The notes under the pieces: generated by a model
What the model saw: only the letters and a program-made list of their open reading frames with translations
Database searches by the model: none
Told to the model about the DNA's origin: nothing
Shown here: positions 7,184-16,448 of the stretch, piece by piece
Layout of the letters: every line of letters starts with the position of its first letter
Numbering within the stretch: position 1 is the first letter of the stretch
DNA from: Opitutales bacterium
GTDB taxonomy: Bacteria > Verrucomicrobiota > Verrucomicrobiia > Opitutales > UBA953
Length of the DNA: 64,000 bases
Assembly: GCA_017935025.1 (NCBI GenBank)
Contig: JAGBIL010000027.1
Location: 1-64,000 of the forward strand
Direction: 5' to 3'
Made by a program: the position numbers and the translations under genes

Positions 7184-9910
7184 CTACTTTTCAAAGATGC
7201 GGCGACAACGTTGCTCTGCATAATTTTTCCCGGGAATGAGTCCGAGCTCGCCCCACTCGCGCGCTTTTTCGTAAGTGTTGCGGGCGGATTCGTAATCTCC
7301 GGATTTTTCGTACAATCCCGCGAGCGCGAAAAGGCATCGGGAAACCCAGTATCCGCCCTCGATCGGCGTAATTTTGCCCTGTTTTTGCGCGGCGGCAATA
7401 ATTTCGGACGCCGTTTTCCAATAAATGGTCCGCGCCTGTTCCCATGCGCGTTCCCGTTCCGCGGGAGCGCCGTTTTCGGGAACGGCATCTTCCTCCGCAT
7501 AGCCCCATTTGAACCCTGCTTCCGCCTTCAGCGAAAGCGGCTGATCCGGCAAACTGAACAAGCGCTCATAGGCCGCTTTGGCTTTGGAAAGCGCGTCCAA
7601 AAACGCTCCGCGGGCGTTTTCGTCGCCCTCGGCGCGCGCCGCCAGCGCGCGCAACGTATCCGCACGGCGCATTTCGACAATGCGCATTTCGGGGCGCTCC
7701 GTTTCCGCCGCGATCAAATTGTCGTACACGGCGAGCGCGGAATCGAAGTCGTTTAGCACACGGAAAAAGTCTGCCTGACGCATTCGCGCGTAGAATGCGA
7801 GCGGGCTTTTCGGGTAGCGAGAAATCAGCGTCTGCATTTGCTTTACCGCTTCTTCCGGGCGCCCGATGGTCGCCGCCGCCTGTGCTGCTTCAAACGCCGC
7901 AATCGAAAAATATTCTGCAAATTTTTCCTGTTCGCCGTAACGGTCGATCAGTGTTTCGTAGCAAACAAGCGCGCGCACGGGTTTTCCCAATTCGTGGAAG
8001 CAACGCCCTTCCTCTAACCATGAGACGACGGCGGAGGCGCTGTCCGGGTAGCGTTCCCGCAAGTCGGCGAGCAGACTCAGAGCCTCCGTCTGCTTCCCCT
8101 GAAGAAACAGCGCGCGTGCTTTGAGCAAAGCCGATCGGCTAACGAGTTCCGATGCTGTTTTCTGTAACTCTTCGGAAATAATTTTGTCCGGTTCCGACGC
8201 GAGTGCCGAAATCAAATCCGCGTTGCGCAAAGCAATTTCCGGCGCGTTCAAATCCAGCGCCAAAAGCGCCTGCGTCCAAAGAATACGAATGCGAAAATCC
8301 GTCAGTAAATCCGTTCGCGCCAAGAATTTTTTCGCACGAGCGGCGGCATCTTCCCAGCGACCCGACTGCTGCAATCCTTCAATAACGGCACATTCCGCAC
8401 GCATCATCCAGCCTGCGGGAACGCGGGCGGCGATGGGAGAATCCAGAAGTTCGACAGCGGCGAGGACGTTCCCGCTCCGGATTTCGCTATAAACACGCTG
8501 AAAGAAAATTCCGCCGAGATTTTCACGGTCCATCGTGCTCGTTTCCCCTTCGGAAACGCGCGCGTAGGCATCGGCAGCGAGCACGTAGTCTCCCGAAAGG
8601 AAGTTGCAGTCGGCGATTAAAATATCCGCACGCAAAATTTCTTCCGGAGTGAGCGCTGTTGCGCGTAAGCGTTCGAGCAACGCCACGGCGCGACGGAATT
8701 CCTTTTCCTCAATGGCGATTCCCGTGAGCAGGCGCAAAGCATCCGAAACGAACGGGCTCGCGGGAAAACGCGAAAGCAGTTCCTCCGTCAGCGATTCCGC
8801 TCGACGAAAATTTCCGACCTCGCTCGCAATGCGGGCGCGTGTGAAAAGCTCGAGGTCGCGCACGCTTTCGTCCGGAGTCAACGCGGCCAAAAAATCTTCG
8901 ATTCCGTTCGCGGCGAGAATCGCTTCCTCTTTTTTCCCGGCACCGTTTAAGGCGATCACGTTGCGCAAAAGTCCGGAAAACGCCGCCGACTGTCGTGCGC
9001 GCGGCGGACGTTCGCCGACAACGCGCAGAAACGCCGTCCGCGCAACATCGCTTCCCGGATTTTCCGCCCAAAGACCTTCAAGCAACGCAAAATCCGCCGT
9101 TTGCTTCGCGGGAACGGGTGAAACTTCGTCCAGTGCTTCCCGTGCTCCCGCGAGATTGCCGCTCTTGGCAAGCGCCACCGCGTAAAGTTTTCCCGCTTCG
9201 GCAAAAGCCGGCGTAAATCGCGCCGCTTCGCGCGCCGTTTTCATTGCGTCGAGTTCTTCGGCGGAAACGGTTTCCCCGCCGACGACATTCGCCCATTGGC
9301 GGACAAATGCAATGTGCTCTCGCTCCGACGCGCTCAGAGCATTTTCTTCCGCCGCTTCAAAATCCACATTCGCCGCATCTTTTTTCCCGAGGAAAAATTC
9401 CGACAACGCGCGCACAAAGAAAAACCACGATTGCTCCTGCCGCGGGAACGCTTCGACAAACAACCCGGAAAGTTGTTTTTCCGCTTCGGCAAATTCTCCG
9501 CGCGTTACGGCAAGAAATGCCGTGCGTAAATGCTTTTGCGCGGAATTTCCGGCAATATCGCCGACAGATGCCGCTGCCAGCGCGTACTCGCCGCGGGCGA
9601 TTTGAGCCCCCGAAAGCGTCAGCAAAAGGCGATCCCGCTCTGCGTTGGACAGGCTTTTTTCCTCCAACTCCTTGCGGGAAAGCTCTTCGGCAAGCGACGG
9701 CAAACCCGAAAGCAACGCCAATTCCGCTTCCAGTCCGCGCACGCGCGAATCCGCGTTCTCTCGCGATTTTTCCGCCAAAAATCCCAACGGCGTAAAGTTC
9801 GCCAAAGAACCTTCCGCCGGAGCAAGACGCGGCTCCTCTCCCGACAGGGAAAAGGGCATCAGCGCCAACGCGGCGAAAACATAACCTGCAAAACGGGAAA
9901 AAGTGGACAT
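7184..9910 (-). CDS. Large secreted TPR-repeat protein
   Basis: About 908 residues from the Met giving MSTFSRFAGYVFAALALMPFS, a good signal peptide cleaved near SLSGEE; a more upstream in-frame Met would add a non-signal stretch. The rest is alpha-helical with repeated tetratricopeptide-like units (A-W/L-x-G/A-x-x-x-x-Y-x-x-A patterns, e.g. GKPVRALVCYETLIDRYG, YPKSPLAFYARMRQADFF, GDYESARNTYEKAREWGE). TPR arrays are protein-protein scaffolds. The adjacent ExbB/TolQ-like gene suggests an envelope energy-transduction or cell-constriction system, as in YbgF/CpoB-Tol (inference). No catalytic domain seen. Confidence 0.8.
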   Translation of the reverse strand: MSTFSRFAGYVFAALALMPFSLSGEEPRLAPAEGSLANFTPLGFLAEKSRENADSRVRGLEAELALLSGLPSLAEELSRKELEEKSLSNAERDRLLLTLSGAQIARGEYALAAASVGDIAGNSAQKHLRTAFLAVTRGEFAEAEKQLSGLFVEAFPRQEQSWFFFVRALSEFFLGKKDAANVDFEAAEENALSASEREHIAFVRQWANVVGGETVSAEELDAMKTAREAARFTPAFAEAGKLYAVALAKSGNLAGAREALDEVSPVPAKQTADFALLEGLWAENPGSDVARTAFLRVVGERPPRARQSAAFSGLLRNVIALNGAGKKEEAILAANGIEDFLAALTPDESVRDLELFTRARIASEVGNFRRAESLTEELLSRFPASPFVSDALRLLTGIAIEEKEFRRAVALLERLRATALTPEEILRADILIADCNFLSGDYVLAADAYARVSEGETSTMDRENLGGIFFQRVYSEIRSGNVLAAVELLDSPIAARVPAGWMMRAECAVIEGLQQSGRWEDAAARAKKFLARTDLLTDFRIRILWTQALLALDLNAPEIALRNADLISALASEPDKIISEELQKTASELVSRSALLKARALFLQGKQTEALSLLADLRERYPDSASAVVSWLEEGRCFHELGKPVRALVCYETLIDRYGEQEKFAEYFSIAAFEAAQAAATIGRPEEAVKQMQTLISRYPKSPLAFYARMRQADFFRVLNDFDSALAVYDNLIAAETERPEMRIVEMRRADTLRALAARAEGDENARGAFLDALSKAKAAYERLFSLPDQPLSLKAEAGFKWGYAEEDAVPENGAPAERERAWEQARTIYWKTASEIIAAAQKQGKITPIEGGYWVSRCLFALAGLYEKSGDYESARNTYEKAREWGELGLIPGKNYAEQRCRRIFEK

Positions 9911-10035
9911 CGTTGCGTACATTTTGCCCCAAAGCCTGCCTGCGAGCAACAAAAAGCGCCAAGCGCCGCGCGTCAAATATCATGTAAAAAAAAATGACGC
10001 GCGGCGCTCGCGAAACCCGAATTTGAAATTGTAAA

Positions 10036-10536
10036 TTACGGATTGTTTTTTTCGGAATCCTTCCGTTCGCCGGTGTCGCAGTCGCAGTTGGGGCAACTTG
10101 CCGTGATTTGCAGGTGCTGGGAAATGAATTTTAATCCGTTTTTTTCGGCAATGGCACGCCCGTACCAATCCATAAACGGAGCGTCAAATTCGATGATTTT
10201 GTCGCAGTTATCACAGACGATGTGTCCCTTGAACGTTCCCGCGCCGCGCGTGCTCTCATAGTACTTGAAATCGCGACCGACGTTGAGCTCGCTGACGATT
10301 CCGCTGGAGATAAGCGCGGGAATGGAACGGTAAACGGTCGCACGAGAGACGGACGGATCGCGTTCCCGTGCGGCAAGAAGCAACTCTTCCGCGGTGAAGT
10401 GTCCGGGCGTTTCATATGCGGCGCTCCAGATGGCGCGGCGTTGTTGTGTGTTGCGCAATCCGTGCGCGGCGAGAAGGCGGGGAAGATTGGGAATTTTGGA
10501 GTCTTCGTCGCGCGAGGAGTTCGGATTAGGATTCAT
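10036..10536 (-). CDS. Fur-family transcriptional regulator
   Basis: About 166 residues from MNPNPNSSRDEDS; the longer upstream reading is basic and not family-like. The N-terminal winged helix contains GLRNTQQRRAIWSAA and SRATVYRSIPALISSGIV, typical of Fur/PerR/Zur. The dimerisation part has two CxxC zinc sites: CDNC and CPNC. The usual HHDH metal-sensing motif is reduced to a single His (FKGHIVCDNC), so metal specificity cannot be assigned. Runs on the minus strand between the TPR gene and phoR. Confidence 0.88.
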   Translation of the reverse strand: MNPNPNSSRDEDSKIPNLPRLLAAHGLRNTQQRRAIWSAAYETPGHFTAEELLLAARERDPSVSRATVYRSIPALISSGIVSELNVGRDFKYYESTRGAGTFKGHIVCDNCDKIIEFDAPFMDWYGRAIAEKNGLKFISQHLQITASCPNCDCDTGERKDSEKNNP

Positions 10537-10708
10537 GCCGAAGAAATGAAGCGTGCAAAAGAAACGGGAGCAAGAAAAAATCTCGTTTATTACACTCCGG
10601 GGAAAATCACGGGAACGCCGATTGGATTTTCTGATTTTTTTTTTAACGCCCATTCCGGAGTTCTGATTTTTCATACCACTTGTGCGTAAAAAGCTCCGGG
10701 AGGGCTTG

Positions 10709-12478
10709 TTACTGCGAATCAGAGGGAAACGCGAGGCGAAAGATGCAGCCTTTACCGGTGGAGCTTTCGAGCGATGCCGTACCGCCGTGAAGACGAGTGA
10801 TATGCTTGACGATGGCGAGACCCAAGCCGGTGCCGCCGAGCGCGCGCGAGCGCGCCTTGTCCACGCTGTAAAACCGCTCGAATATGCGTTCCTGATGTTC
10901 CGGCGGAATTCCGATGCCGAAATCCTTCACGGAAACCAGCGCAAACCGATCCGTTTTTTCGAGCGAAATTTCCACGCGGGAACTCCCGCTGTATTTAATC
11001 GCGTTGGAAACGAGATTGATTACGGACTGCTCAATCAGACGGCTGTCGCCTTCAAAATCCGTCGCATCGTTGCGCGTAATTTCCAACTCAACGTTTGCCG
11101 CTTCCGCACGGGAACGACAATAGTTGACGGCGTTTTCGACGGCGGCATCAAGCCGGAACGGAAGCGTATCTTTCCCGCCCGAAACCTGCCGACGCTCAAT
11201 CGCGGCGAGACTCAGCACGTCCTGCACAAGCGCGTTCAGGCGCTTTGCCTGCGCGGACAAAATACCGAGAAATTTTTTCGTCATTCCCGGATCGGCAAGC
11301 GCACCGGATTCCAGCGCATCCGTCGCGCCGAGAATACCCGTAAGCGGTGTTTTAATTTCGTGAGAAACGTTGGCGACGAAGTCGCTCCGGAATGATTCCA
11401 AACGGCGCAAATTCGTCAAATCCGTAACGGCGAGCAAAAGGCGCCGCTCCCCGCCGTGGAAAATCGGACCACCCTTGGCGAAAAGCGTGCGCGGCGTTCC
11501 CGCAGTTTCGAGTGTGATTTCCGTTTCGACGGAAATGTTTTCCGTAAACGCCCGGTTCGCGAGTGCGACAAGCTCCGGCGACCCGCAACGCGCGAGATCA
11601 AACCTTCCGGCAAGCGGAGAAATATTAAAAATTCTCCGCGCCGCGCTGTTAAAGTAAAGAGCCTCTCCACTTTCCGAAATCAAAAGCACGGCTTCCGAAA
11701 GTGCAGAGAATAGCAGTTCGCGACCGTTGCGCTCCGCCGTGATGCGGTCGAGTTGGCTTTTCAAAATCTCCTTCATGCGGCTGACGGTGATTGCGAGTTC
11801 CCGCACGATGCCTTTTTCCGGAATAGAAATGCGCTCGTCGAGTTCGCCGCGCGCAATTCGGTTTGCGCTTTCCTGCAAGCGCACGAGAGGAATGCGCACG
11901 CGGATCAGAATGTAGAGAGCGATCGCAAGCGCAATCGATACCCCCAGCGCAAGCGCAAGCCAGGTGCTGAATTTCGCAGCGGCGATCATGTCATCCACGT
12001 CGCGGTTGCGAATCGCGAGGCGCAAAACATACTCGATGTGTCCGTTCCCGTTGATGTCAATCGGCATCGCGCAATAGCACATGAGCGCGTTGTTCGTAGC
12101 GCTGAAACGCGTGCTGACGGCGGGTGTTCCCGTGAGTGCCGGAGCGATTTCCTCGCGGGCGGCATGGTTGTCGAGGCCGCTTGCCTCCGCCACGGAATCG
12201 GCGACCACGGTCCCGTCGTCACGTACGAGTGTCACGCGACGGGAACGCTCCGGAAACTGCTCGCAGTACGCGGCGGCCTCGTCTATTGCTCCCGCGAGGA
12301 GCATCGGGCGGATTTTGTCCGCAACGAGTCCCGCCTCCGTCATCACATCGCGCATTTCCGCCTCGATGTAAAATTTTTCAAAGCTTCGCGTACTGAAAAA
12401 AAGTGTTCCCGCAATGGTTAAAACAAGCAGCCCCAAAATACTCGGGAATGCAAAAAGAACTCTGTCGCCGGGGCGCAT
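10709..12478 (-). CDS. phoR: Membrane sensor histidine kinase, PhoR-like
   Basis: 589 residues: TM1 (about 8-28), an extracytoplasmic sensor, TM2 (about 173-194), HAMP, a PAS-like segment (about 250-350), HisKA with phospho-acceptor His373 in SHEIKTPLTG, then an ATPase domain with N-box NAIKYSG, G1 DFGIGIP, F-box RIFERFY and G2 GGTGLGLAIVKH. It would autophosphorylate and pass phosphate to the adjacent PhoB. Order on the minus strand is pstB, phoU, phoB, phoR, with a gap of 67 bases after phoB. The PhoR name rests on this context. Confidence 0.88.
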   Translation of the reverse strand: MRPGDRVLFAFPSILGLLVLTIAGTLFFSTRSFEKFYIEAEMRDVMTEAGLVADKIRPMLLAGAIDEAAAYCEQFPERSRRVTLVRDDGTVVADSVAEASGLDNHAAREEIAPALTGTPAVSTRFSATNNALMCYCAMPIDINGNGHIEYVLRLAIRNRDVDDMIAAAKFSTWLALALGVSIALAIALYILIRVRIPLVRLQESANRIARGELDERISIPEKGIVRELAITVSRMKEILKSQLDRITAERNGRELLFSALSEAVLLISESGEALYFNSAARRIFNISPLAGRFDLARCGSPELVALANRAFTENISVETEITLETAGTPRTLFAKGGPIFHGGERRLLLAVTDLTNLRRLESFRSDFVANVSHEIKTPLTGILGATDALESGALADPGMTKKFLGILSAQAKRLNALVQDVLSLAAIERRQVSGGKDTLPFRLDAAVENAVNYCRSRAEAANVELEITRNDATDFEGDSRLIEQSVINLVSNAIKYSGSSRVEISLEKTDRFALVSVKDFGIGIPPEHQERIFERFYSVDKARSRALGGTGLGLAIVKHITRLHGGTASLESSTGKGCIFRLAFPSDSQ

Positions 12479-12545
12479 GGGAGAGTGAAAATACTAAGAG
12501 TTAGGGATGAGGAGGAAGAAACGACGTAACGCGCGGAAACGGGCG

Positions 12546-13226
12546 CTACGCTTTCATGCGGTAGCCGACACCGCGCACCGTTTCGATATTTACCGCCCAC
12601 GCACCGAGCTTGCGGCGGAGGTTGACCATTTGCACGTCAATGGCGCGATCCGTCACCGGATAGTCGTCGCCTTTGACGCGGGAAACGATTTGATCGCGGG
12701 TGTAAACGCGCCCGGGACGCGAGGCGAGCAACTGCAAAATTCCGTATTCGGTAAACGTGAGCTCCAGGGGCTCGCCATTGAATCGCGCAGTGTGCTCTGT
12801 CGTGTTCAGCACCAGTCCGTCGCGGCGGATTTCCATGGAACTTTCCTGATCGGATGCCTGTCGCAAATGCGCGCGCACGCGAGCGACGAGCACTTTCGTG
12901 CTGAACGGTTTCGTAATGTAATCGACGGCACCGAGCTCAAGACCGAGCACGATATCACTCTCCTCGCTTTTGGCGGTGAGCATAATCACGGGAACGTCGC
13001 GCAAGGATTCGTCGCGTTTGAGGCGGCGGCAAACTTCCAACCCGTCCGTTTTCGGAAGCATCAGATCAAGCAAAATCAGCGCGGGGCGTTCCCGCAAAGC
13101 GAGGCGAAGCCCTTCTTCGCCGTCCGACGCAGTAAGGACATTTTTAAAACCGTTGCTTTCGAGCGCATAGCGCACAAGGTCGCGAATCGCTTCGTCGTCT
13201 TCGACAATCAGAATTCGGTTGTTCAT
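12546..13226 (-). CDS. phoB: Phosphate regulon response regulator PhoB
   Basis: 226 residues. The receiver domain has acidic pocket VEDDE, phospho-acceptor D54 (ILLDLMLPKTDG), the conserved T in MLTAKSEE and K in YITKPFS. The C-terminal OmpR-type winged helix carries FTEYGILQLLASRPGRVYTRDQI and DRAIDVQMVNLRRKLG, ending VRGVGYRM. Cytoplasmic DNA-binding activator. Assignment to PhoB rests on flanking phoR, phoU and pstB. Confidence 0.92.
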   Translation of the reverse strand: MNNRILIVEDDEAIRDLVRYALESNGFKNVLTASDGEEGLRLALRERPALILLDLMLPKTDGLEVCRRLKRDESLRDVPVIMLTAKSEESDIVLGLELGAVDYITKPFSTKVLVARVRAHLRQASDQESSMEIRRDGLVLNTTEHTARFNGEPLELTFTEYGILQLLASRPGRVYTRDQIVSRVKGDDYPVTDRAIDVQMVNLRRKLGAWAVNIETVRGVGYRMKA

Positions 13227-13296
13227 AGAAGTTTCTGCGGAGTCTAACGCTAAAAACCCGAAGGTTAAAGTGTCTTTTCAGGCGAGAGGCGACGTT

Positions 13297-13959
13297 CTAT
13301 CCCGCGTTCCCGTGGCGGACGATGTTGCCGCATTCAAGGTAAATCACGTCCTCGCAAATGTTGGTGGCAACGTCACCGATGCGTTCGAGATTTTTGGAAA
13401 TCGTCATGCAGGAAAGATAATACGACGCGTATTCCGGAAAGCTCGTAATGTTTTTCTGAATACATTTGATATTTCCGGAATGGAGCACGTCCACCTCGTC
13501 GTCGCGCGAAATCACGGCTCGCGCGGCTCCGGGATCGCGATAGACGAAGGCATCGAGCGCGTCTTTGAGCATTGCCGATGCCGCGGTCGCCATCTTTGAA
13601 AAATCAATGCGTTTGTCTACGGGAACGCCGGATTCGGCGACGCTTTTCGTGCGCTCGGCAATGTTTACCGCCATGTCGGCGACGCGTTCGATTTCGGCGT
13701 TAATTTTCAGCACGGTAACAATCGTGCGCAAATCCGTTGCCACGGGCTGGTAAAGCGCGAGAATTTTCAGGCAATCTTCCTCGATGCGAATTTCTTCGCA
13801 GTCTATGGCGTAATCATTTTCGGCAACTTCCGCCGCAAGCGCGGAGTCAAACGTCGCGACGGCGCGCAGCGCTTTCCCGAGCGCGCGCTCGGCCTCCGAG
13901 GCCTGGCGTGCCAAGTGGCGCTTCAACTGTGAAATTTCCTGCGTAAAATGCTCTTTCAT
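13297..13959 (-). CDS. phoU: Phosphate signalling protein PhoU
   Basis: 220 residues of two related three-helix bundles with the family signature E/D-x-x-x-D motifs (ENDYAIDCEEIRIEEDCL and ISRDDEVDVL) and YLSCMTISKNLERIGDVATNI near the end. PhoU relays the state of the Pst transporter to PhoR and dampens signalling. It lies between pstB and phoB in the same direction, 55 bases from pstB. Confidence 0.95.
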   Translation of the reverse strand: MKEHFTQEISQLKRHLARQASEAERALGKALRAVATFDSALAAEVAENDYAIDCEEIRIEEDCLKILALYQPVATDLRTIVTVLKINAEIERVADMAVNIAERTKSVAESGVPVDKRIDFSKMATAASAMLKDALDAFVYRDPGAARAVISRDDEVDVLHSGNIKCIQKNITSFPEYASYYLSCMTISKNLERIGDVATNICEDVIYLECGNIVRHGNAG

Positions 13960-14014
13960 AAATTATAATTCCTTCCTCCTAATTCCTGATTTCTCATTCC
14001 TGATTCATTCCCGC

Positions 14015-14785
14015 TTACCCGAATCGCCCCGTGATGTAATCTTCCGTTTGTCTGTTTTTCGGATTGGAAAACATCGTTTTCGTGTCGGAAAACTCGACGA
14101 TTTTTCCCTTGTAGAAAAACGCCGTGTCGTCGCTGACGCGCGCTGCCTGCTGCATATTGTGCGTAACGATAACAATCGTGAAACGTTCTTTCAGCCCGAG
14201 CAAAAGTTCTTCGATTTTAAGCGTCGCCACGGGATCGATCGCGCTGGTCGGCTCATCCATGAGCAAAACTTCGGGCTCGGCGGCGAGGGCTCTGGCGATG
14301 CAAAGGCGTTGCTGTTGCCCGCCGGAAAGCGCAAGCCCGCTCGCGGAAAGTTTGTCTTTCACTTCATCCCAGAGCGACGCGCTGCGCAGGGCGCGCTCCA
14401 CGTCATCCGCAATCTCGCTCCGGCTTTTTTTGAAATGCAGGCGAAGCGGATAAGCCACATTGTCGAAAACCGACATCGGGAACGGCGTCGGCTTCTGGAA
14501 AATCATTCCGACTTTTCGGCGCAGTTCCAAAACGTCCACGCTTTTGTCGAGAATGTTCACGCCGTCGAGCAGAATTTCGCCTTCGCAGCGTTGCTCGCGG
14601 TAGAGTTCGAAAATGCGGTTGTAGGTGCGCAGGTGCGTGGACTTCCCGCAACCGGAAGGCCCAATGACCGCCGTGATGCGGTTTGCGGCGATATCCAAAT
14701 TATTTTCAAAGAGCGCCTGATGGTTCCCGTAGAAAAAATTCAGATTTTTCGCGGAGATTTTCGGTGTCGTATTCATTTTCGTCAC
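14015..14785 (-). CDS. pstB: Phosphate ABC transporter ATP-binding protein PstB
   Basis: 256 residues. Walker [10 protein letters not shown] (42-50), PstB-specific LRTYNRI after it, Q-loop [10 protein letters not shown], signature [15 protein letters not shown], Walker [14 protein letters not shown], switch His in VTHNMQQ. It powers phosphate import with PstC and PstA. Those permeases and the binding protein PstS are absent upstream, where a Nudix gene starts instead. A start at the second Met (14776) is possible. A direct-repeat Pho-box candidate lies upstream. Confidence 0.95.
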   Translation of the reverse strand: MTKMNTTPKISAKNLNFFYGNHQALFENNLDIAANRITAVIGPSGCGKSTHLRTYNRIFELYREQRCEGEILLDGVNILDKSVDVLELRRKVGMIFQKPTPFPMSVFDNVAYPLRLHFKKSRSEIADDVERALRSASLWDEVKDKLSASGLALSGGQQQRLCIARALAAEPEVLLMDEPTSAIDPVATLKIEELLLGLKERFTIVIVTHNMQQAARVSDDTAFFYKGKIVEFSDTKTMFSNPKNRQTEDYITGRFG

Positions 14786-14825
14786 CGCATCTTACCCCGC
14801 AAGTGTTCGCACCGTATTTGGGGAA

Positions 14826-14842
14826 TGTTAGATTTTTGTTAA
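14826..14842 (-). promoter_or_regulatory. Candidate Pho box upstream of pstB
   Basis: On the minus strand the sequence reads TTAACAAAAATCTAACA: two hexamers TTAACA and CTAACA separated by five bases, an 11-base period. This fits the direct-repeat layout of known PhoB/PhoP sites. It ends 41 bases before the pstB ATG. A/T-rich chance matches are possible. Confidence 0.35.
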
Positions 14843-14891
14843 AAAAAAGATCTGCGCCGCTTCGCCGTGGAGAAAGGCGTTGCGTTCCCGC

Positions 14892-15404
14892 TTAATTGAT
14901 GTCGCCGAGGTAACCCGGCGGAATGTCGAGCGTGTTATCGTCCCGCAAAAACGTTTTGAAAACGGACGGGAACAGGCGGGCTTCGCGCAGCTCGGAAAGC
15001 GGCACCCAAGTAAATCCGACTTGGCGTTTGTCCTCCTCGGTGCCGTGCCCGATGTTGTCTTCATTTTCGATTTCGCACTCGAAAACGACTTCGACCTGAT
15101 GAAACGCTTTGTGGCGGGCTTTAAATGCGTGATTGCGCCCGATGTACTCGCGGATGTAGAGCATTTTTCCCGGGCGCACGGCGATGCCGAGCTCTTCCGC
15201 GCATTCCCGACGCACGGTCTCCGCGAGCGTTTCGCCGTGCTTTTGTCCGCCTCCGGGAAGAATGTAAAACGGACCGGAATCGTCGCGCAAAATCACGACG
15301 AGCAGCTTCCCGTCGCGCACGATCACGGCACGCGCCGCGACCCGGATCGGATTAAACGGCGGGAACGGTGCTTTCTTTTTCGTGAACGGCTTACGGGACT
15401 GCAT
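14892..15404 (-). CDS. Nudix hydrolase
   Basis: 170 residues. The full Nudix box GX5EX7REUXEEXGU runs from G52 to I74, with E58, R66, E67, E70 and E71 all present. The family hydrolyses nucleoside diphosphates linked to other groups, with Mg2+ bound by the box glutamates. The substrate cannot be told: the C-terminal half (GFTWVPLSELREARLFPS) is like general NTP/ADP-sugar members. The N-terminus is Lys/Arg/Pro-rich. It starts only 12 bases before a repeat block and is not clearly in an operon with pstB. Confidence 0.85.
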   Translation of the reverse strand: MQSRKPFTKKKAPFPPFNPIRVAARAVIVRDGKLLVVILRDDSGPFYILPGGGQKHGETLAETVRRECAEELGIAVRPGKMLYIREYIGRNHAFKARHKAFHQVEVVFECEIENEDNIGHGTEEDKRQVGFTWVPLSELREARLFPSVFKTFLRDDNTLDIPPGYLGDIN

Positions 15405-15418
15405 TTTTTTAGAAAAAA

Positions 15419-15497
15419 AAAAATCTCGAATATCGAATCCCGAATTCCGAATTATTGCATTCGAGATTCGAAATTCGATATTCGCGATTACGGATAA
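15419..15497. repeat. Intergenic inverted repeat of TCGAATATCGAATCCCGAA type
   Basis: Two arms made of ATTCGAAATTCGATATTCG-like words face each other around TTGCA. The same vocabulary appears at 222-264 and at 16352-16430. No coding potential. Confidence 0.6.
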
Positions 15498-15509
15498 ATA
15501 CTTTGTGTT

Positions 15510-16253
15510 TTATCCGTCGAGGAGTCCGTCGGCGATGTCGTCGTTCGAGTGAACGGCTTTCACGTCGTCGAGGTCTTCGAGCGCGTCGATGAGCTTCTGG
15601 ATTTTCTTCGCCATATCGGCGTCGGAAATCGGCACTTCGACGTTCGGGATGTAAACGAGGTCGGACGATTCGCACTTAATCTGCTTGTCATCGAGCGCTT
15701 TGGCGACGGAATCGTAATCGCTGATTGCGGTAACGACTTCGTAGAACTCGCCGTTGTTTTTAATGTCTTCCGCTCCCGCTTCGAGGGCGATTTCCATCAA
15801 TTCGTCTTCGCCGATAACGTCGGCGGCGATGATGATTTGACCCTTGCGCTGGAAAAAGCTCGTGAGCGCTCCGGAGTTTGCGAGGTTGCCGCCGTTTTTC
15901 GTGAAAACGTTGCGGACTTCGCCGATGGCGCGGTTTTTGTTGTCCGTCGTTACTTCGACAATGAGCCCGACTCCGCCCGGCGCGTAGCCTTCATAAAGCA
16001 TTTCTTCGTAGACGAGACCCGGAAGTTCGCCCGTGCCCTTTTTGATGGCGCGGTCGATGTTATCCGACGGCATATTTGCCGCACGGGCGCGCAAAAGCAC
16101 GGAGCGCAGGCGCACGTTGGCGTTCGGGTCTCCGCCGCCGGCGCGTGCGGCGAGGGTGATTTCCTTGGCGAGATTGCTGAAAATCTTGCCGCGTTTAGCG
16201 TCGATTGCGCCCTTGTGACGCTTCGTCGTTGCCCATTTACTGTGACCAGACAT
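15510..16253 (-). CDS. yebC: YebC/PmpR family protein (TACO1 homologue)
   Basis: 247 residues, full family length. The start MSGHSKWATTKRHKGAIDAKRGKIFSN is diagnostic, followed by GGGDPNANVRLRSVL, ANMPSDNIDRAIKKG and YEGYAPGGVGLIVEVTTDNKNR. Originally called a transcriptional regulator; recent work on the family points to helping ribosomes through proline-rich sequences. Proline stretches occur in some proteins nearby, but no direct link is visible. Monocistronic, flanked by intergenic repeats. Confidence 0.96.
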   Translation of the reverse strand: MSGHSKWATTKRHKGAIDAKRGKIFSNLAKEITLAARAGGGDPNANVRLRSVLLRARAANMPSDNIDRAIKKGTGELPGLVYEEMLYEGYAPGGVGLIVEVTTDNKNRAIGEVRNVFTKNGGNLANSGALTSFFQRKGQIIIAADVIGEDELMEIALEAGAEDIKNNGEFYEVVTAISDYDSVAKALDDKQIKCESSDLVYIPNVEVPISDADMAKKIQKLIDALEDLDDVKAVHSNDDIADGLLDG

Positions 16254-16320
16254 AGGTAATTATTCTACAGGTTAAAAAATTGAGTGAAGCCTTTTATAAA
16301 GCGTTCCCGCGGCGCTCGCA

Positions 16321-16440
16321 AATTGAAATTTGCCGCAGGCAAATTTCAATTAATCCCGAATTTCGAATCCCGAATTTCGAATAAAGTGCAACACAAATTC
16401 GGGGTTCGGGATTTGATATTCGCAATTTAGCAAGCACGAA
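16321..16440. repeat. Perfect 14-bp palindrome plus CGAATTTCGAA-type repeat
   Basis: AATTGAAATTTGCC (16321-16334) and its exact inverse GGCAAATTTCAATT (16338-16351) surround GCA. Arms of the GAATCCCGAATTTCGAA vocabulary follow. GCAAATTGAAATTTGCC-like words recur at about 18566 and 58069. This block lies between yebC and the metallo-hydrolase and may also act as a transcription end, though a T-run is lacking. Confidence 0.6.
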
Positions 16441-16448
16441 CGCGCTTG

